Shown piece by piece: positions 1 to 8,901 of a stretch of DNA of 64,000 nt. A program made the translations under genes and the position numbers. Location of the stretch: NCBI GenBank assembly GCA_030432695.1, contig JAUILN010000005.1:248001-312000 (forward strand). The letters run 5' to 3'. A model generated the notes under the pieces. It was not told where the DNA came from. It saw nothing but the letters and a program-made list of their open reading frames with translations, and did no database searches. Each line of letters begins with the position of its first letter. The stretch's first letter is position 1. The DNA is from a bacterium (GTDB taxonomy: Bacteria > Planctomycetota > UBA1135 > UBA2386).

Positions 1-785
1 TCAACGAGATCGGCCGGGTCGAGATCGAGACCTCGCGACCGCTCGCGGTCGACGCCTACCAGCGCAACCGCGACCTCGGCGCCTTCATCCTGATCGACCG
101 GATCACCAACCACACGGTCGGTGCCGGCATGATCGTCGAGCGCAGCCCGGCCGAGCGGACCCTCGCCCGTCGCCGTGCCTCCGCCGACGCCGGCACCAAC
201 ATCGCCACCCGCCGCGGCTCGATCACGCCCGCGCAACGCGCCGAGCGCCTCGGCCAGAAGCCGTTCACGATGTGGTTCACCGGTCTGCCGCGCTCCGGCA
301 AGACCGGCCTGGCCTACGGCCTCGAGAAGGCCCTGTTCGAGCGCGGCATCTTCTGCCGCGTGCTCGACGGCGAGAACCTCCGCGGCGGCCTCAGCGACGA
401 CCTCGGCTTCGCCGCCGACGACCGCTGGGAGCACCAGCGCCGCGCCGCCCAGGTCGCGCGGATGGACAACGAGCACGGCATGGTCACCCTGGTGGCCCTG
501 GTCTCCCCGCTCGACGCCGACCGCGAGCAGGCCAGGCGCATCATCGGCCCCGAGAACTTCCTCGAGGTCTACTGCGACGCCCCGCTCGACGTGGTCGAGC
601 AGCGCGACGACCGCGAACTCTACGCGCGCGCCCGCCGCGGCGAGATCGAAGGCCTCACCGGCGTCGACGCGCCGTACGAGCCGCCGCTGTCGCCGTTCCT
701 GCGGCTCGACACGGCCGACAAGTCGGTCGAGGAGAACGTCGCGATCCTGCTCGATGCGCTCACCGGGCGTGGGCTGATCGGCTGA
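1..785 (+). CDS. cysNC: Bifunctional sulfate adenylyltransferase subunit 1 / adenylylsulfate kinase (CysNC), 3' part
   Basis: The 5' end lies outside the window; the reading frame is open from base 3. The first ~45 residues match the C-terminal beta-barrel of CysN ([20 protein letters not shown]). A linker then leads to a complete adenylylsulfate (APS) kinase domain. Visible APS-kinase landmarks are a P-loop GLPRSGKT (about 283-306), [16 protein letters not shown], a VSPLDADRE region, [16 protein letters not shown], and the substrate-lid segment [19 protein letters not shown]. The enzyme makes APS from sulfate and ATP (CysN with CysD) and phosphorylates it to PAPS in the cytoplasm. The P-loop reads GLPRSGKT rather than the usual GLSGSGKST, and DGEN replaces DGDN. 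Both keep the GxxxxGK[ST] pattern, so activity is likely. cysD would be expected upstream, outside the window. Confidence 0.93.
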   Translation, partial: NEIGRVEIETSRPLAVDAYQRNRDLGAFILIDRITNHTVGAGMIVERSPAERTLARRRASADAGTNIATRRGSITPAQRAERLGQKPFTMWFTGLPRSGKTGLAYGLEKALFERGIFCRVLDGENLRGGLSDDLGFAADDRWEHQRRAAQVARMDNEHGMVTLVALVSPLDADREQARRIIGPENFLEVYCDAPLDVVEQRDDRELYARARRGEIEGLTGVDAPYEPPLSPFLRLDTADKSVEENVAILLDALTGRGLIG

Positions 786-830
786 GGGGCGACGGCGCGG
801 CTCGGGCACGCGCCGACTCCGAGGACTTTT

Positions 831-866
831 ACACCCGGTGCCAGGCACGCGTTGTAAACGTCCCGG
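831..866. repeat. Dispersed intergenic repeat, GTGCCAGGCAC palindrome copy 1
   Basis: A 36-bp sequence with an 11-bp near-palindrome (GTGCCAGGCAC) followed by GCGTTGTAAACGT. It lies between the convergent stop codons of cysNC and the kinase. Closely similar sequences occur at 7080-7116 and 17695-17731. The short palindrome and intergenic siting resemble REP-type repeats; function is unknown. Confidence 0.6.
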
Positions 867-885
867 AAGCTCCGACGGCTCCGGA

Positions 886-3624
886 TCAGAACCTCGGGAA
901 GCCGGGTTCCTGCTGGAGCCCCTCGAGGTCCGCCGACTCGATCCACTCCCGGAGTGCGTCGCGCCGTTCGAGCGGTAGCCGCTCCGAGAGGTCGACGAGA
1001 CCTTCGAGGGCGGCACGTCGCCAGGCCGCCCCCTGGCGTTCGGACACCGCCTCGTCGTCCCGAGAGGCGACGGCGGCGAGCCGAAGGAACTGCTGCGCAC
1101 CCTTGGCCTGCTGGACCGGGTCGCCGCCGATCTCCAGCCGCTCGCCCGCGAGTCGGGCGGCGGTCTGCCAGTCGTGCGCTCCGAGCGCGGTGCGGAAGCG
1201 GACCATCTGTACTTGGTGGAACAGCCGATGCCCCGTCACGGAACCGTCGACCAGTTCCAGGTAGGTGCGACAGGCGCCCAACGAGCGATCGAGAACCACG
1301 CTCGCGTCGTCGGCGCCGAATCGGTGCAGCTCCTCGCCCAACCGTCCGGACGCCAGCGCCGCCTCCAGGTAGTAGCGGCTGACGGCCGGGAAGTCCGCGA
1401 CCAGCGACCAGGCCAGCTCGGCGCTGCGCCGGAGCGGTACCAGCGCGTCGCGACGCGCTCCACGCTTCAACAGCATCGCCGCCTCGCAGCGCGCGGCGAG
1501 CTGCGCCTGGCTCCGGAGTTCGGCGCTCGGTGAGCCCTGCTTCAGCAGCCTCTCGTGCACCGCCCGCGCGGCGAGCAGCTCCGACGCCGTGTCGTCCAAC
1601 TCACCCGCCCGCAGCAGCGAGAAGGCCAGCTGGGTCCGGATGTGGGCGATCTGCAGCTCCAGTTCCGGGTCCGACCCGTCACGTTGCAGACAACCGAGCA
1701 ACGCCTGCAGCCCGGCCCGATACGCCTCGCAGGCGCCCCGGTGATCACTCGCCTTGGTGGCGACGAAGGCCCGCGCCAGCTCGTACTCGGCGATCCGGCG
1801 CTGCCACGCCGCGGCGGTGTCGAGGGTCCGGCGCGCTTCGACGTCGGCAGCGACCTCGCTGAGGACGTCGCGCGCCCGGCGGAGTTCACCCCGGGTGGCG
1901 AGGTCCAGGGCGAGCGCAGCATGGTTGGCCAGCAGATCGGTCCACACCACCGTCTGCCACGGCAGTTCCATCGCATGGTCCGTGGGCTCCGGGCCCTCGA
2001 GCAGGGCACGCAGCTCGTCGATGCAGCGCCGGTAGGACCGCTCCGCCGCCTCCCGCTCGCCGATCTGGGTCTGCAGGTGCGCCGCGTGGTTGCGCGCCCG
2101 GGCGACCCGCCGCCTCGTCTCAGGATCGTCCGGGCGCAGCGCGAGCAGCCGTTCCTCCAGGTCGAGCGCATCGTCGAGCAGTTGCCGTCTGATCTCGGTA
2201 GCGTGCGGGACGTCGCGCAGGACGTCCCGCCCCACCTGGGTCAGCAGCCGCTCCACCGACTCCGCGGCCGTCGCGAACCCGGCGGTGGCGCTCGCCGCTT
2301 CGGCGCGCGCGTGTTCTCTGGCCCGTTCGGCCACCCGCGCGCCGTCCTCGGCCCGGCGGCGCGCGTCGTCGATCAGCAGCAGCGCCGCGACCAGCCCGAC
2401 GACCGCGCACAGGACGACCGCGGTGACCACGCGGTTGCGGCGCACCCACCAGCGGAGTTCCGCCAGCGCACCCGTCCGGTAGGCACGGACCACCCGCGAG
2501 TCCCGGAACGCGATCAGGTCGTCGCGCAGCGCCTCCGCGGTCGGGTAACGGGATCCAGGATCACGGGCCATGGCACGCGCCTGGATGGCCAGCAGTTCGG
2601 CAGGTCCGCTGCGCGGTGCCAGGGGCTCGGGTGGGCCCCGTCGCAAGGAGTCGAGCACCGTGCGGTGGCTGGCTTCGCGGCTGTCGGCCTCGTAGGGCGG
2701 ACGGCCGGCCAGCAGCTCGTACAGCATCGTGCCGACGGCGTAGACGTCGCTCTGCGGTCCGACCGCGCTCGCCACCGCGTCGGCCTGCTCCGGACTCATG
2801 TAGGCGGGAGTCCCGAGGACATCGCCATCGCGGGTCAGCAGCGCGGAGTCCTCCCCCGGCTCCGTGACCGCACGTCGTAGCGCGGCGTCGACGCCCCCAG
2901 CCCGGCCCTCGCTGACCGCCAGTCCCCAGTCGGCGACGTAGACCTCGCCGAACTCGCCGACCATGACGTTCTCCGGCTTGAGGTCCCGGTGCACCACGCC
3001 GCGCGAGTGCGCGAAGGCCACCGCCTCGCAGACCCGGATCAACACGCCCAGCACCCGGCTGCGGCTCCAGGATCCGTCCGCCCGCCGCAGCGCGGCGAAG
3101 CCCTGCGCAAGACTCTGGCCGCGGACCAGGGCCATCGTGAAGAACGGGCGCCCGTCCTCCCGGATGCCGATGTCGTGCACCGGAACGATCGCGGGATGCT
3201 CGAGCTGGGCGGTGATGCGGGCCTCTTCGAGGAAGCGCCCCAGCCGCCTCGGGTCGTCCGCCGCGTCCGCCAGCAGGGTCTTGCGGGCGACGTCGCGGCC
3301 GAGTTCCCGGTCGTGCACCCGCTCGACCTCCCCCATCCCGCCGGTCGCCAACCGACCCTCGAACCGATAGCGCTCCTCGGACACCACGCCCGCGACCGCC
3401 GGACCACCGCCTGGAGGAGCGTCGGGTTCTCCGAACACGTCTTCCAACTCCTGCCATGCGGCGTGCAGCGCCCGCAGGCGTTCGGCCGACGCAGGATGGG
3501 CCGCGACGAGCTCCTCGAGGTCGTCGGCACCGTCCGCCTCCCGCCGTTCGAGGAAGCCCGCGAACAGTTCGCGGGCCCGGTCCCGCTCCCCCGGGTCGCT
3601 TCCGGGTGCTCGACCGCTGATCAC
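886..3624 (-). CDS. Membrane-anchored Ser/Thr protein kinase with C-terminal helical sensor region
   Basis: Protein of 912 residues if translation starts at the GTG at 3624, which overlaps the sigma-factor stop codon (GTGA) and implies translational coupling. Hanks-type kinase domain about residues 86-380: glycine loop GRLATGGMGEV (~90-100), catalytic Lys in VARK (~115), HRDLKPEN (~212-219), DWG (~232-234) in place of DFG, and GTPAYMSPEQ (~271-280). Asp is kept in DWG, so metal binding is expected. One transmembrane helix at ~399-417 is followed by about 490 residues of Glu/Arg/Ala/Leu-rich helices resembling TPR or coiled-coil arrays, with no WD40 motifs. The N-terminal 60 residues are the short helical leader common in planctomycete kinases. 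It probably forms a signalling pair with the adjacent ECF sigma factor. The substrate is unknown. Confidence 0.9.
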   Translation of the reverse strand: MISGRAPGSDPGERDRARELFAGFLERREADGADDLEELVAAHPASAERLRALHAAWQELEDVFGEPDAPPGGGPAVAGVVSEERYRFEGRLATGGMGEVERVHDRELGRDVARKTLLADAADDPRRLGRFLEEARITAQLEHPAIVPVHDIGIREDGRPFFTMALVRGQSLAQGFAALRRADGSWSRSRVLGVLIRVCEAVAFAHSRGVVHRDLKPENVMVGEFGEVYVADWGLAVSEGRAGGVDAALRRAVTEPGEDSALLTRDGDVLGTPAYMSPEQADAVASAVGPQSDVYAVGTMLYELLAGRPPYEADSREASHRTVLDSLRRGPPEPLAPRSGPAELLAIQARAMARDPGSRYPTAEALRDDLIAFRDSRVVRAYRTGALAELRWWVRRNRVVTAVVLCAVVGLVAALLLIDDARRRAEDGARVAERAREHARAEAASATAGFATAAESVERLLTQVGRDVLRDVPHATEIRRQLLDDALDLEERLLALRPDDPETRRRVARARNHAAHLQTQIGEREAAERSYRRCIDELRALLEGPEPTDHAMELPWQTVVWTDLLANHAALALDLATRGELRRARDVLSEVAADVEARRTLDTAAAWQRRIAEYELARAFVATKASDHRGACEAYRAGLQALLGCLQRDGSDPELELQIAHIRTQLAFSLLRAGELDDTASELLAARAVHERLLKQGSPSAELRSQAQLAARCEAAMLLKRGARRDALVPLRRSAELAWSLVADFPAVSRYYLEAALASGRLGEELHRFGADDASVVLDRSLGACRTYLELVDGSVTGHRLFHQVQMVRFRTALGAHDWQTAARLAGERLEIGGDPVQQAKGAQQFLRLAAVASRDDEAVSERQGAAWRRAALEGLVDLSERLPLERRDALREWIESADLEGLQQEPGFPRF

Positions 3625-4217
3625 GCCCCCTCCACCAACTGGTCGGCAAGTGCTGCGGTGGCGCGCGCCAACAGCTGGCGCAATGCGGTCCGGTCCAGGC
3701 CCCGCTCGGCTGCCATCTCGCCGCGGTCCCGCTGCAGGATCCGCGCGTCGACCAGCACCTCGCGATGACGGGGCGACAGCCGGTCGAACGCAGCCTCGAT
3801 GCGCGCCACCTCTTCGCGTGCCGAGGCGTCGCGACTGGGAGTGCAGACCGAGCGGTAGGCCCCTACCAGCTCCTCCGCCTGCGCGGCGTCGAGCGCGCGC
3901 TCCTCCTGCTCGGGGCTCCGCCTGGCGGCATTCCAGAACGCGTGGCGGTCGGCGATCTTCCGCAGCGCGGTCCGGAACAGCCACCGTCGCAGTCCCTCGC
4001 CACCGCCGTGGCGGAACGACGCCCGGTGATCGAGGACCTCGGCACAGACCGATTGGACGACGTCGGCCGAACTCTCGTAGCGCCGCAGGTGGGCGCCGAA
4101 CCGCAGCCTCACGAAGGCGTGCAGCCCGGGGAGACACGAGCGTAGTAGCGGCCCGAGATCCTCGTCCGGCGGCGAGGACCCGGTGTGTGGATCTGGATCG
4201 GCTCCGGAACGGGTCAC
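3621..4217 (-). CDS. ECF-type RNA polymerase sigma factor
   Basis: About 198 residues from a GTG at 4217; a longer start at GTG 4247 adds ten residues and cannot be excluded. Region 2 is visible as the helical stretch around YESSADVVQSVCAEVLDH and LRRWLFRTALRKIADRHAFW. Region 4 is LSPRHREVLVDARILQRDRGEMAAERGLDRTALRQLLARA, with a helix-turn-helix. It directs RNA polymerase to a dedicated promoter set. The stop codon overlaps the start of the downstream kinase by 4 nt, so the two are co-translated. Sigma factor/kinase operons are a known planctomycete arrangement, and the kinase presumably controls the sigma factor. No anti-sigma gene lies next to it. Confidence 0.88.
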   Translation of the reverse strand: MTRSGADPDPHTGSSPPDEDLGPLLRSCLPGLHAFVRLRFGAHLRRYESSADVVQSVCAEVLDHRASFRHGGGEGLRRWLFRTALRKIADRHAFWNAARRSPEQEERALDAAQAEELVGAYRSVCTPSRDASAREEVARIEAAFDRLSPRHREVLVDARILQRDRGEMAAERGLDRTALRQLLARATAALADQLVEGA

Positions 4218-4317
4218 GTCGAGCCAGTGTAGCGTCAACCGGACCACGGCTGCCGTTCCCGAGGACGCAGCGCCTCGCCCGCACGATCCCAGCGTGAGAC
4301 GTGCTCCACGACCCGCC

Positions 4318-6747
4318 TCAGAGAGCGCCGCCCTGCGCGGTGCTCAACGCGTTCGAATGCACGAGCCCCATCGGATTGGCGGCGAAGTCCAGAATCGCGA
4401 ACGTCGTGTGGAAGTCGACGCCGCGGGCCGCCGGATCCACCGGCCAGGTGAAGGTGAGGCTCGCCTCTCCCTGCAAGTCGACCTGCACCGCCGCGCTGAC
4501 GATCACGTCGTGGTGCAGCAGGCAACCGGTCGCGCCGAGCGGCGACAGGTCCCAAGGGAGCGCGATGCTGCCGTATCGGTTGGTGTCGGAGCCGATGTGC
4601 AGGACTCCAGTGGTCCCCGGAATCGTGTCGGCCAACCGGTAGGTCGTCGGCTGCCCCTGCTGCGGACCGCAGGTGCCGTTCCCGTGCTCGACGGTCTGCA
4701 CCGGGTTCCTGCCGCTGCGCCCGGGACACCCGGCCCCGAGTTGCTGCACGGTGCCGGGCTGGACGACCCGATACTCGGCGACCGCTGTGTGATCGCCGGT
4801 GACCTGGAAGCTCACCTGGCCCAGGCCGACGAAGCGCGGAGTGCCGTCGATGACCCAGCGCCGGAAGGTGTCGCAGTCCCGGGTCGGCGGTGCGATGAGC
4901 GTCACCGTGGTTCCCGGCAGGTACTCGAGGTCGAACCCGGTCCAACCTTGTGTCGAACCGTTGAGATCCGACGGCTGCGCCCGCACCAGAACGGCCGGGC
5001 CCGGACTGGACGACCGGACGGTGATCGTGGGAATCACGGTCCAGGTGTCGAGCGCAGCCCGCACGCGATCCCAGACCATTTCGTGGGCCGCCTCGGACAC
5101 CGCGGTCCGCGAGGCGTCACGGTCCGAGCCCTCGACGTCGAAGGCGCCGAACACGTACTCCCGAGGCGCAGGGTTGCCACTGGCGTCCAGGAACGTCACC
5201 CGCAGCAGCCCCGTCTCGCAGTGGTCGAAGCGGCCGCCAGGATCGTACGACCCCGCCAGGTGCTCGATCTCCAACGCGGCGTTGAAGCGTTGCACGGAAC
5301 CGAGCGAGAGGCCGAGGGCGGCGCCGTAGATCCGGATCCGGTCGTCGAGGGACACGCTGCCCCAGGTCGGGAAGAAGCGCCGATCGGAATGGAACCCGTT
5401 GAAGAACTCCGCATCGAGCGAAGCCTGCTGGAAGTGGCCGAGCGCCACCCGCTCGTACATCCCTGTCAGGTCGAGCAGGGTGGTCTCGTTGGGACTGACT
5501 CCGATGCAGCCGACCCGATGGTTCAAGCGGGTCGCGGACATCCCGAACGCCGCCGCAGTCTGCTGCAGCGTCGGCGCGACGAAGCGCTGCTCGACAGCGA
5601 GCCCGATCCGCGTGTTGGGGTCGAAGATCATTCTCCGGAGCGCCGACTCGAGGCTGTTGGTGTTGGTCGGCCCCGAGCCGGTCGGACACGAGCCGGTGCG
5701 TCCGATGGCCCACGGCAAGGCGTCGCGCAGCGTGGCCGCGCCGCGATCCACCGCCGCCAGGCCGTGCGCGCGGTGCAGGACCAGCATCGCGGCCCCCGGA
5801 TCGAAGCGCTGGCCCTCGTTGATCTTCGCCACGATCCCGCCACCGACCGACTTCAGCCAGGCACCGGTGATCCCGTCGGTGCCGGTCAGCCGGTCGCGGA
5901 CCCGACGCTCCAGGTCGTTCCGCGCGTTGTCGAGCATCACTACGTCGTACTGGACGAGCCCGCCGAACAACGGCCGACGCTCGACGTCGATCACCCGACC
6001 CAGGTTGGTGTTCATCAGCGTCTGCACCCGAGCCTCGCTGACCCCCTGGTACGACCACCAGGCCTCGCCCGACGCCTCCACGACGATCGCGTCGAAGCGG
6101 TCCTGCGAGATGCGCTCCAGGTCGTAGATCCGCATCCCGTTGGCCGCGTTCCAGGCATGGATCGTGGCCATGGTCGCGTCGTAGAAGTGCCGGAAGGCCC
6201 GCCCCCCTCGGCCCCCGTTGGCCACCATCACGCAGGAGAATCGCGTCGAGCCGTTCTTCGAGTAGCGCTCCAGATCGACCAGCCGCGCCTGGTTCGTGTT
6301 CACGTACGAGTTGACCTGCAGCGGCGTCACGTCGACGTACCACCACCAGGTCCGTGCGTCCGCGCCGGTGTTCGGCACCATCAGGGCCGCGTGGCGGGTC
6401 GTGCCGTTGTCGTCCCAGCTCTCCAGGTCGATCAGCCGGGCCCGGTTGCGCCCGAGTTCGGTGCCGACCTGCGCGCTCGTCAACCCGGAGTAGAACCACC
6501 AGTTCTTGTCGAAGCCGTAGCTCGGCGCGTTCGACACCGCGGTGACGGTCAGCCGGAGTGGCGACGTCGACTCCACTTCGATATCGGTCGGCCGCAGCCC
6601 GGTCTGCTTCATCACCGTGAGGTCGGTGAGCGTCTGACCCGTCCGCAGGACCGTGGGGACGTGCCCGCCCGGGTCGCGGTCGTCCTGGGCGACCGCCGCG
6701 GCGAGCGACAGGAGAACGAGGACGGCGGATCGGCAGAGGTTCGGCAT
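4318..6747 (-). CDS. Secreted BTRD1-repeat protein with degenerate beta-lactamase-like domain
   Basis: Protein of 809 residues with a Sec signal peptide ending AAAVA|QDD. Residues ~70-275 hold four repeats of the bacterial tandem repeat domain 1 type (aromatic WW plus RLIDLE, RLVDLE, RIYDLE, RVIDVE). Residues ~280-440 look like the serine-hydrolase domain that follows BTRD1 in polyglycine-hydrolase-like proteins. The SxxK motif position reads PGAAML (~317-322), so Ser is Ala319 and Lys is Leu322. The SDN position reads DPN (~376-378). It therefore appears catalytically dead. The C-terminus (~640-809, from GAGCPG) is the beta-rich domain shared with many secreted proteins here. ATG at 6747 is chosen because it places the signal peptide at the N-terminus. 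Confidence 0.8.
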   Translation of the reverse strand: MPNLCRSAVLVLLSLAAAVAQDDRDPGGHVPTVLRTGQTLTDLTVMKQTGLRPTDIEVESTSPLRLTVTAVSNAPSYGFDKNWWFYSGLTSAQVGTELGRNRARLIDLESWDDNGTTRHAALMVPNTGADARTWWWYVDVTPLQVNSYVNTNQARLVDLERYSKNGSTRFSCVMVANGGRGGRAFRHFYDATMATIHAWNAANGMRIYDLERISQDRFDAIVVEASGEAWWSYQGVSEARVQTLMNTNLGRVIDVERRPLFGGLVQYDVVMLDNARNDLERRVRDRLTGTDGITGAWLKSVGGGIVAKINEGQRFDPGAAMLVLHRAHGLAAVDRGAATLRDALPWAIGRTGSCPTGSGPTNTNSLESALRRMIFDPNTRIGLAVEQRFVAPTLQQTAAAFGMSATRLNHRVGCIGVSPNETTLLDLTGMYERVALGHFQQASLDAEFFNGFHSDRRFFPTWGSVSLDDRIRIYGAALGLSLGSVQRFNAALEIEHLAGSYDPGGRFDHCETGLLRVTFLDASGNPAPREYVFGAFDVEGSDRDASRTAVSEAAHEMVWDRVRAALDTWTVIPTITVRSSSPGPAVLVRAQPSDLNGSTQGWTGFDLEYLPGTTVTLIAPPTRDCDTFRRWVIDGTPRFVGLGQVSFQVTGDHTAVAEYRVVQPGTVQQLGAGCPGRSGRNPVQTVEHGNGTCGPQQGQPTTYRLADTIPGTTGVLHIGSDTNRYGSIALPWDLSPLGATGCLLHHDVIVSAAVQVDLQGEASLTFTWPVDPAARGVDFHTTFAILDFAANPMGLVHSNALSTAQGGAL

Positions 6748-6767
6748 GGTCGGGATTCCTGGGGCGT

Positions 6768-6948
6768 AGGAGGCTGGGTCACGGGACACGCTCCGATCCA
6801 GTGCTCGAACTCGTGCCCGGGACGAAGCCGCGAAACGCAGCCGAATCGGTGGATTCGGCGAGCCTGCACACCAAGGAACACTGCGTGGCGATGTCCTGGG
6901 TGCGAGGGCGGGTGCTGGGCGGAGTGGTCTCCGGTGACTCAGCCTCCT
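6768..6948. mobile_element. MITE-like element with 19-bp terminal inverted repeats, copy 1
   Basis: A 181-bp non-coding element bounded by AGGAGGCTGGGTCACGGGA (6768-6786) and its inverted partner at 6930-6948 (17 of 19 positions match). An internal perfect hairpin, GCCGAATC-ggtg-GATTCGGC, lies at 6840-6859. A related copy is at 18713-18928. It sits between two divergent genes, in the probable promoter region of both. It encodes no protein, so it would need a transposase in trans. Confidence 0.65.
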
Positions 6949-7079
6949 GGAGGCTCCGGGAGACAGCCGGCGCAAATCCGCAGCGTGACGCGACCCGACC
7001 GAGAAAATCGTCGCCCGAGGCCTCCCCCGCAGTGCCGCTACCATCCCCCATCGAAGTTCTGCGAGACTCCGGTGCCAGT

Positions 7080-7116
7080 ACACCCGGTGCCAGGCGCGCG
7101 CTGTGGACGTCGCCGG
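7080..7116. repeat. Dispersed GTGCCAGGCNC repeat, copy 2, upstream of the MFS gene
   Basis: Matches the repeat at 831-866 (ACACCCGGTGCCAGGC, then CTGTGGACGT) and ends 16 bp before the MFS start codon. This segment plus the first ~185 bp of the MFS gene was duplicated to 17695-17930. It could contribute to the MFS promoter or leader. No clear -35/-10 pair was recognised. Confidence 0.5.
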
Positions 7117-7132
7117 TGCCCGACCCGCCTCC

Positions 7133-8353
7133 ATGCCCCCACGACGCCGTCTCCTCTTCGCCTTCCTCTACCTCACCGAGGGTGCGCCCATCGGGCTGAT
7201 CTGGTGGTACCTGCCCACCGAGCTGCGCCAGCGCGGCGTCGACGTCGAGACCATCGCCGCACTCACCGCCAGCCTCGCGCTGCCCTGGGCCCTGAAGTTC
7301 CTGTGGGCGCCCCTGGTCGACGCCCTGCGCGGCCCGCGCTTCACCTTCGCCGCCTGGGTGATGCTCGCCCAGTGCGGCATGATCGCGACGCTGCTGCCGC
7401 TGGCGCTCCGTGAGCCCCTCGAAGATCTCGGCCTGCTCACCGGATTGCTGCTGGCGCACGCGTTCTGCGCCGCGACCCAGGACGTGGCCATCGACGGCTG
7501 GGCGGTCGGCGAGTCCGAGGCCTCCGAGCGCGGCTCGCTCAACGGCTGGATGCAGGCCGGCATGCTGCTCGGGCGGCTCGCGTTCTCGGGCGGCGCGCTG
7601 GCACTCGGCACGGCGATCTCGCTGCGCGGGACCGTCTCCGCGTTGATCGCCGTGCTGGTGCTCGGACTCGTCGTCGTCTCCCTGGCACGGCCTCCGCGGT
7701 CCATCGCCGACGACGACGCCCACCTCCCGGTCGGCGCCCGCCTCCGCGAGGTCGTGACCGCGCTGCTGCGCGCGAGCCGTCTTCCCGCGGTGCGCTACGC
7801 CGCGCTACTGGCGCTCGTCGGCGGCGCCGGCTTCGAGGTCGTCGGCGCCCTGGCCGGTCCCTTCCTCACCGACCTCGAACGCGACCGTGGTGAGGTCGGC
7901 CTGTTCTGGACCCTCGCCGCCTGCGCCTCGATCCCCGGCGGATTGCTCGCCGGTCGCCTCGCCGACCGCCTCGGCCACGCGCGCACCGCGCGTTGGATGC
8001 TGCTCCTGCTCACCGTCTCGGCTGGCGCCGTCGCGTTCAACGCGACCCGCGGGACGTCCCTCGGCATCTCGGCCGAGGCGACCCTGCTGCTGGTGTTCTT
8101 CGCGCTCGGCACGTTCAACGCCGTGACCTACGCGCTGTTCATGGACCTCTCGGCAGCGACCGCCCGCGCCACCACCTTCAGCGCCTTCGTCGGGCTGACC
8201 AACCTCTGCGAGGCGTGGGCTGCGCGGCTCGGAGGAGGCCTGGTGGAGTCCTCGGGCTATGCGACGGCATTCGCGGTGCCGGCAGCAATCGGCTGCGTGG
8301 CGTTCGTGCCGCTGACGGCGCTGGTGCGCGCGTGGCGGGCCAGCAGCTCGTGA
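7133..8353 (+). CDS. AmpG-like major facilitator superfamily permease
   Basis: Protein of 406 residues with about 12 hydrophobic helices. The opening LLFAFLYLTEGAPIGLIWWY and the following LPTELRQRGV, ALPWALKFLWAPLVD match the AmpG/PAT branch of the MFS. Family members import muropeptides (GlcNAc-anhydroMurNAc peptides) or related solutes by proton symport at the inner membrane; the substrate here is not established. The ATG at 7133 gives the family-typical N-terminus; an upstream in-frame ATG at 7103 would add ten non-hydrophobic residues. The gene stands alone. It is followed by the convergent cyclic-glucan synthase gene, and a truncated copy of its 5' end lies on that gene's other side. 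Confidence 0.85.
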   Translation: MPPRRRLLFAFLYLTEGAPIGLIWWYLPTELRQRGVDVETIAALTASLALPWALKFLWAPLVDALRGPRFTFAAWVMLAQCGMIATLLPLALREPLEDLGLLTGLLLAHAFCAATQDVAIDGWAVGESEASERGSLNGWMQAGMLLGRLAFSGGALALGTAISLRGTVSALIAVLVLGLVVVSLARPPRSIADDDAHLPVGARLREVVTALLRASRLPAVRYAALLALVGGAGFEVVGALAGPFLTDLERDRGEVGLFWTLAACASIPGGLLAGRLADRLGHARTARWMLLLLTVSAGAVAFNATRGTSLGISAEATLLLVFFALGTFNAVTYALFMDLSAATARATTFSAFVGLTNLCEAWAARLGGGLVESSGYATAFAVPAAIGCVAFVPLTALVRAWRASSS

Positions 8354-8901
8354 CACGAGGAGACCCTCCTCCTGACAGTCGGCGAGCTCCGCCGGGACTG
8401 CCCCGCCACCGGGCAAGCGCGCCGGACGGACGCCGACCGAGAACAGGATGGAATTGCCGCGAACGGCCTACCGCCGGACCGAGTGCGCGTGGCCGGAGAG
8501 CAGATGGAACGAGCCGCCGCGCGCCACCCGTCGCCTGAAGTCTTCGAACTCGCTCGCGGCCAGCGGTTCCGCGATCGCTCGATCGGTCGGCCGGCACGCG
8601 TCGCGTATTCCCACTCCGCATCCGGTCAGGACCCGGTCGGCAACCTCGGCTCCGGCAAGCTCGACAGCGTCTTCGCGATCGGCGAACTCGGTCAGGGATC
8701 GTTCCGCCTGGTCGTGCAGACGATCGAATCGTCGCCGAACCTGCCGCAACTGCGGACGCTGATCCGCGGGACGTCATGCGGCGACCAGCTCGGTAGTCGG
8801 TCCCCGTGCGATCAGGCCTGGCCTGCCCACCGAGCTGCTGCAGCCGGGTGTCGACCTCGACCCCCGCGCCGCGCTCGCCTCCGGACTCGCACCGGCGGGT
8901 C
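8354..8901. other. 548-bp spacer with a possible formylglycine-enzyme-like remnant
   Basis: No intact gene was recognised between the convergent MFS and glucan-synthase genes. On the minus strand, a short frame ending at 8468 closes with RRRVARGGSFHLLSGHAHSV, which resembles the C-terminal RVxRGGSW signature of the FGE/SUMF1 sulfatase-modifying family. The preceding residues do not resemble the family. If genuine it is a decayed fragment; chance similarity is quite possible. Confidence 0.3.

Noticed and set aside
3625-4284. Extension of the kinase frame upstream to 4284, giving 1,132 residues
   Set aside because: The extra part overlaps the sigma-factor gene completely in another frame and lacks domain character; the GTG at 3624 is a coupled start.
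4183-7413. A 1,076-codon open frame on the plus strand
   Set aside because: It is antisense to the BTRD1 protein, has Arg/Pro/His/Gly-rich composition without domains, and arises from high G+C third positions.
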